Shown: positions 61,946 to 64,000 of the stretch, piece by piece
Layout of the letters: each line of letters opens with the position of its first letter
Numbering within the stretch: the stretch's first letter is position 1
Source: Diplolepis rosae
Taxonomy: Eukaryota; Arthropoda; Insecta; Hymenoptera; Diplolepididae
Assembly: GCA_030998225.1 (NCBI GenBank)
Contig: JAPYXD010000250.1
Span: 620,001-684,000 of the forward strand
Length of the DNA stretch: 64,000 nt
Direction: 5' to 3'
Translations under genes and position numbers: made by a program
Notes under the pieces: model-generated
Seen by the model: the letters and a program-made list of their open reading frames with translations, nothing else
Told to the model about the DNA's origin: nothing
The model's database searches: none

Positions 61946-63149
61946 CATTCTCATCATGGATGAGAAGGTATTGGTTTTATGTGAAAAGTGACTTTCGAAA
62001 TTTTCATCAAATCTTTACGTTTTGAGACCCCCTGACTCAGAAAAACGGTTTTTACGAAAGTGTCTGTCTGTCTGTCTGTCTGTAGTAGGTCGTGTGGGGA
62101 ATAACTCTCGATAGAATTATCAGATTGAATTGAGCTTTAGCACACTTTATCGGAGCCGAAAAAGTAAGGACAACTTCGTTAACCAGCCAGATCCAATCCA
62201 AATTGAGGGATTGAGCACTACTTTTGTGTTTTTGAAAATAACTTTTTGAAAAAATCAGAAATTTAAATACTGGTTTTTGATAGTGCTCATAAATCTCTAC
62301 AAATTATCCTGATAACATTTATTAATTAAATCAAAATTAGAAATGTTATAGCATATTAAAATTAAAAATAAGTCAATATCAAAATTCCATTTTCCAGTTA
62401 AATTATACGATATGCGAAAAAACGTTATAATACAATATTATTTACTACATAAAGACCTACAAATTTAAATTGTAACATTTTTCCATAAGATGCATATTTT
62501 TCTTTTTAATTTAAAAAAAAACTATTGAAAGTCCAAAATTCAATTTTTTAACAATAATATGTGAAATACGAAAAAAACGTAAGAATACAAAATTGTTCAT
62601 TTCAAAAAGATCTACAAATTTTGTCTCATACAGTTTTTAATGAAACATATATTTTTCGTTTCAATTCCAAAAAATACGATTAAAATTCGAAAATTCCATT
62701 TTTTACAAAATATGTGAGATAAAAAAAAAACGTTTGGATGGAAAATTGTTTGCCTGAATGAAGTCTACAAATTCTCATTAAGACATTTCGGGACAGGATG
62801 TATATTTTATGTTTTGATTTTTAATATTAAAAAAATTCGATTTTTTTCTCCAAAATATGTGAGATACGAAATAAGCGTTGTTCTGCAAAATCGTTTCCTT
62901 AAATAAAGTCTACGATTGCTTTTTCTCTTTGAGATATTTGGAATAAAATAAATAAATTATTTTAATCATGTAATTTATTAAAAAGTTACTGAAATGTATA
63001 CAGAAAATCGAGCGCGAAGCATGAGTGTCATGATGAGAATGTGTTCCTTAAGGCCGATAGAGTCGTAAGTAAATTGAATTTCCTGTTTCACTTAATTTCA
63101 AAAAGAAATTGAGTGACTTTGAGAAAATGTGTAATTCACATCATCTGTA

Positions 63150-63150
<1 letters not shown>
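61946..63150. repeat. Dispersed repeat family Y, copy without MITE
   Basis: Matches 6468-8345 but without the TTAA MITE (site intact near 62905) and with its own small indels. The (ctgt)n tract is at about 62062. It ends at the poly-T tail of the adjacent LINE. Confidence 0.7.
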
Positions 63151-63151
<1 letters not shown>

Positions 63152-63184
<33 letters not shown>

Positions 63185-64000
63185 GTGAGGAGGAAAAATG
63201 GCAAAATCTTTTATAGACGTTGTACAGGACTCTCCTAGGACGGGTCTAGGCATACCTGTTAAAACCAAAAAACCCCCTCTCTCGAACCAATACACCACCC
63301 GCGGAACCGCCTTTCGGCTTTAAACTTCACGGGTGGTTGGTTCCATTAAAGTCGCGTACGACTCTTCCGTCATCCGTTCGCTCGGAACGTCCACCCGCGG
63401 CCACACGCCCACTAGGATAACCGACCAGCCGCGCCACCCAGGGGAGAAACAAACAGATTCCTTCCCCGAACGACGCGGACAGTCAAGTCTACCCGAGACG
63501 CAGGACCGCGGGTGCCGGCCCCGATGCGATTTCTACTGGCCCTCCCCGTTGTTTCGCTCTCGACGCCCATCAAGTTCTCTCGTCTTCATCACAAGTGTGA
63601 CGAATGACTCGATGAGCGTCCAGAACCGTTCAGACTGGAGCATGAGGGGGACCATCGTGTCAGGAGTAAGTTCGGAACCCACCGCCTGACCGAGGACCCC
63701 CCTAGCCACACCCCATTTTGCGCAGACGAAGAGTGCGTGCTCTGCGTTATCCACCGGGGAATCGCAGTAGCAACACGTCTCCTCGTCTCTCTTCTTAAAG
63801 CGCCTCAGGTACGCGTTAAAACAGCCATGGCCCGAGAGCGCTTGTGCCAAGTAAAAGCCGACTTCCCCGTGCTTTCTGTTCAGCCAGGTGGCGAGCTCCG
63901 GGATCAGGCGGTAGGTCCATCTCCCTGTCTGCTCACCATACCATCTCATCTGCCATTTCTCGACGAGTCTGCGCCTTCCATCCTTGCGGATGGCCTCCTT
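63152..64000 (-). mobile_element. 3' end of an R1-like non-LTR retrotransposon
   Basis: The poly-T run at about 63153-63183 is the poly(A) tail of a minus-strand LINE that inserted into the dispersed repeat. A 3' UTR of about 350 bp and the end of ORF2 follow. GC content is sharply higher than in its surroundings. The element continues beyond the window. Confidence 0.85.
63533..64000 (-). CDS. R1-like LINE ORF2, C-terminus (partial)
   Basis: The minus-strand frame is open from the window edge to the stop at 63533 (about 155 codons). It shows the C-terminal region of R1/Jockey-type ORF2 proteins: basic KDGRRRLVEKW, TGRWTYRLIPELATWLNRKH, LAQALSGHGCF and a Cys-His module CYC-DSPVDNAE-H-ALFV-C. 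Upstream endonuclease and reverse transcriptase would lie outside the window. The protein primes reverse transcription at the target site. No break is visible in the part seen. Clade placement (R1) rests on the tail motifs only. Confidence 0.85.
   Translation of the reverse strand, partial: KEAIRKDGRRRLVEKWQMRWYGEQTGRWTYRLIPELATWLNRKHGEVGFYLAQALSGHGCFNAYLRRFKKRDEETCCYCDSPVDNAEHALFVCAKWGVARGVLGQAVGSELTPDTMVPLMLQSERFWTLIESFVTLVMKTRELDGRRERNNGEGQ

Overview
This window looks like AT-rich arthropod DNA, most likely insect. The families seen (mariner, P-like, piggyBac/Kolobok-type MITEs, CsRn1 and errantivirus-like Ty3 elements, an R1-like LINE) and primer-binding sites fitting insect tRNA-Gly and tRNA-Trp support this; the order of insect cannot be told. 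Almost everything is transposable-element sequence. I found no large host gene; one 52-codon spliced-looking ORF near 12.4 kb is the only non-transposon candidate.

The centrepiece is a 24.1-kb LTR retroelement at 15123-39201 (about 17.6 kb once a nested insertion is subtracted). Its LTRs are almost identical and it has a 4-bp target duplication, a tRNA-Gly primer site, a polypurine tract, and Ty3-type gag and pol. Downstream of pol it carries eight ORFs: a stand-alone CARD, a chuvirus-like glycoprotein, a two-dsRBD protein, a dsRBD plus zinc-knuckle protein, a second baculovirus-F/errantivirus-type envelope with one in-frame stop, two paralogous Cys-rich zinc proteins, and a dsRBD plus zinc-knuckle protein with an intact KKxAK motif. 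Seven of the eight start codons lie 1-16 nt after a pyrimidine-rich AG; for the eighth (the second dsRBD gene) such an AG lies upstream, 13 nt before a short ORF. A near-consensus splice donor lies in U5. This is the architecture of a complex, alternatively spliced retrovirus. The accessory set suggests countermeasures to apoptosis and RNA interference (inference). This copy is broken: gag is split by another retrotransposon, pol has a one-base frame change at a T7A8 run, and the second envelope has a stop.

Layout. 1-5.7 kb: an internally deleted minus-strand errantivirus-like element. 5.9-8.3 kb: a minisatellite and a dispersed repeat holding a TTAA-flanked MITE. 8.4-12 kb: P-like relics, a solo LTR and a mariner fragment. 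13.3-46.1 kb: a nest of four elements (palindromic MITE, then a TIR element with 7-bp target duplication, then the giant retroelement, then a CsRn1-type element at 17472-23920). 46.2-47.8 kb: another P-like relic. 47.8-55.9 kb: a second copy of the TIR element. It provides the unoccupied site of the retroelement and carries a foldback transposon of its own. 55.9-59.2 kb: inverted repeats and a third P-like relic. 60.2-61.9 kb: a tandem array of about 339-bp tRNA-related repeats. 61.9-64 kb: another dispersed repeat and the 3' end of an R1-like LINE running off the window.

Everything here was read by eye. Domain calls rest on visible motifs, not on database searches.
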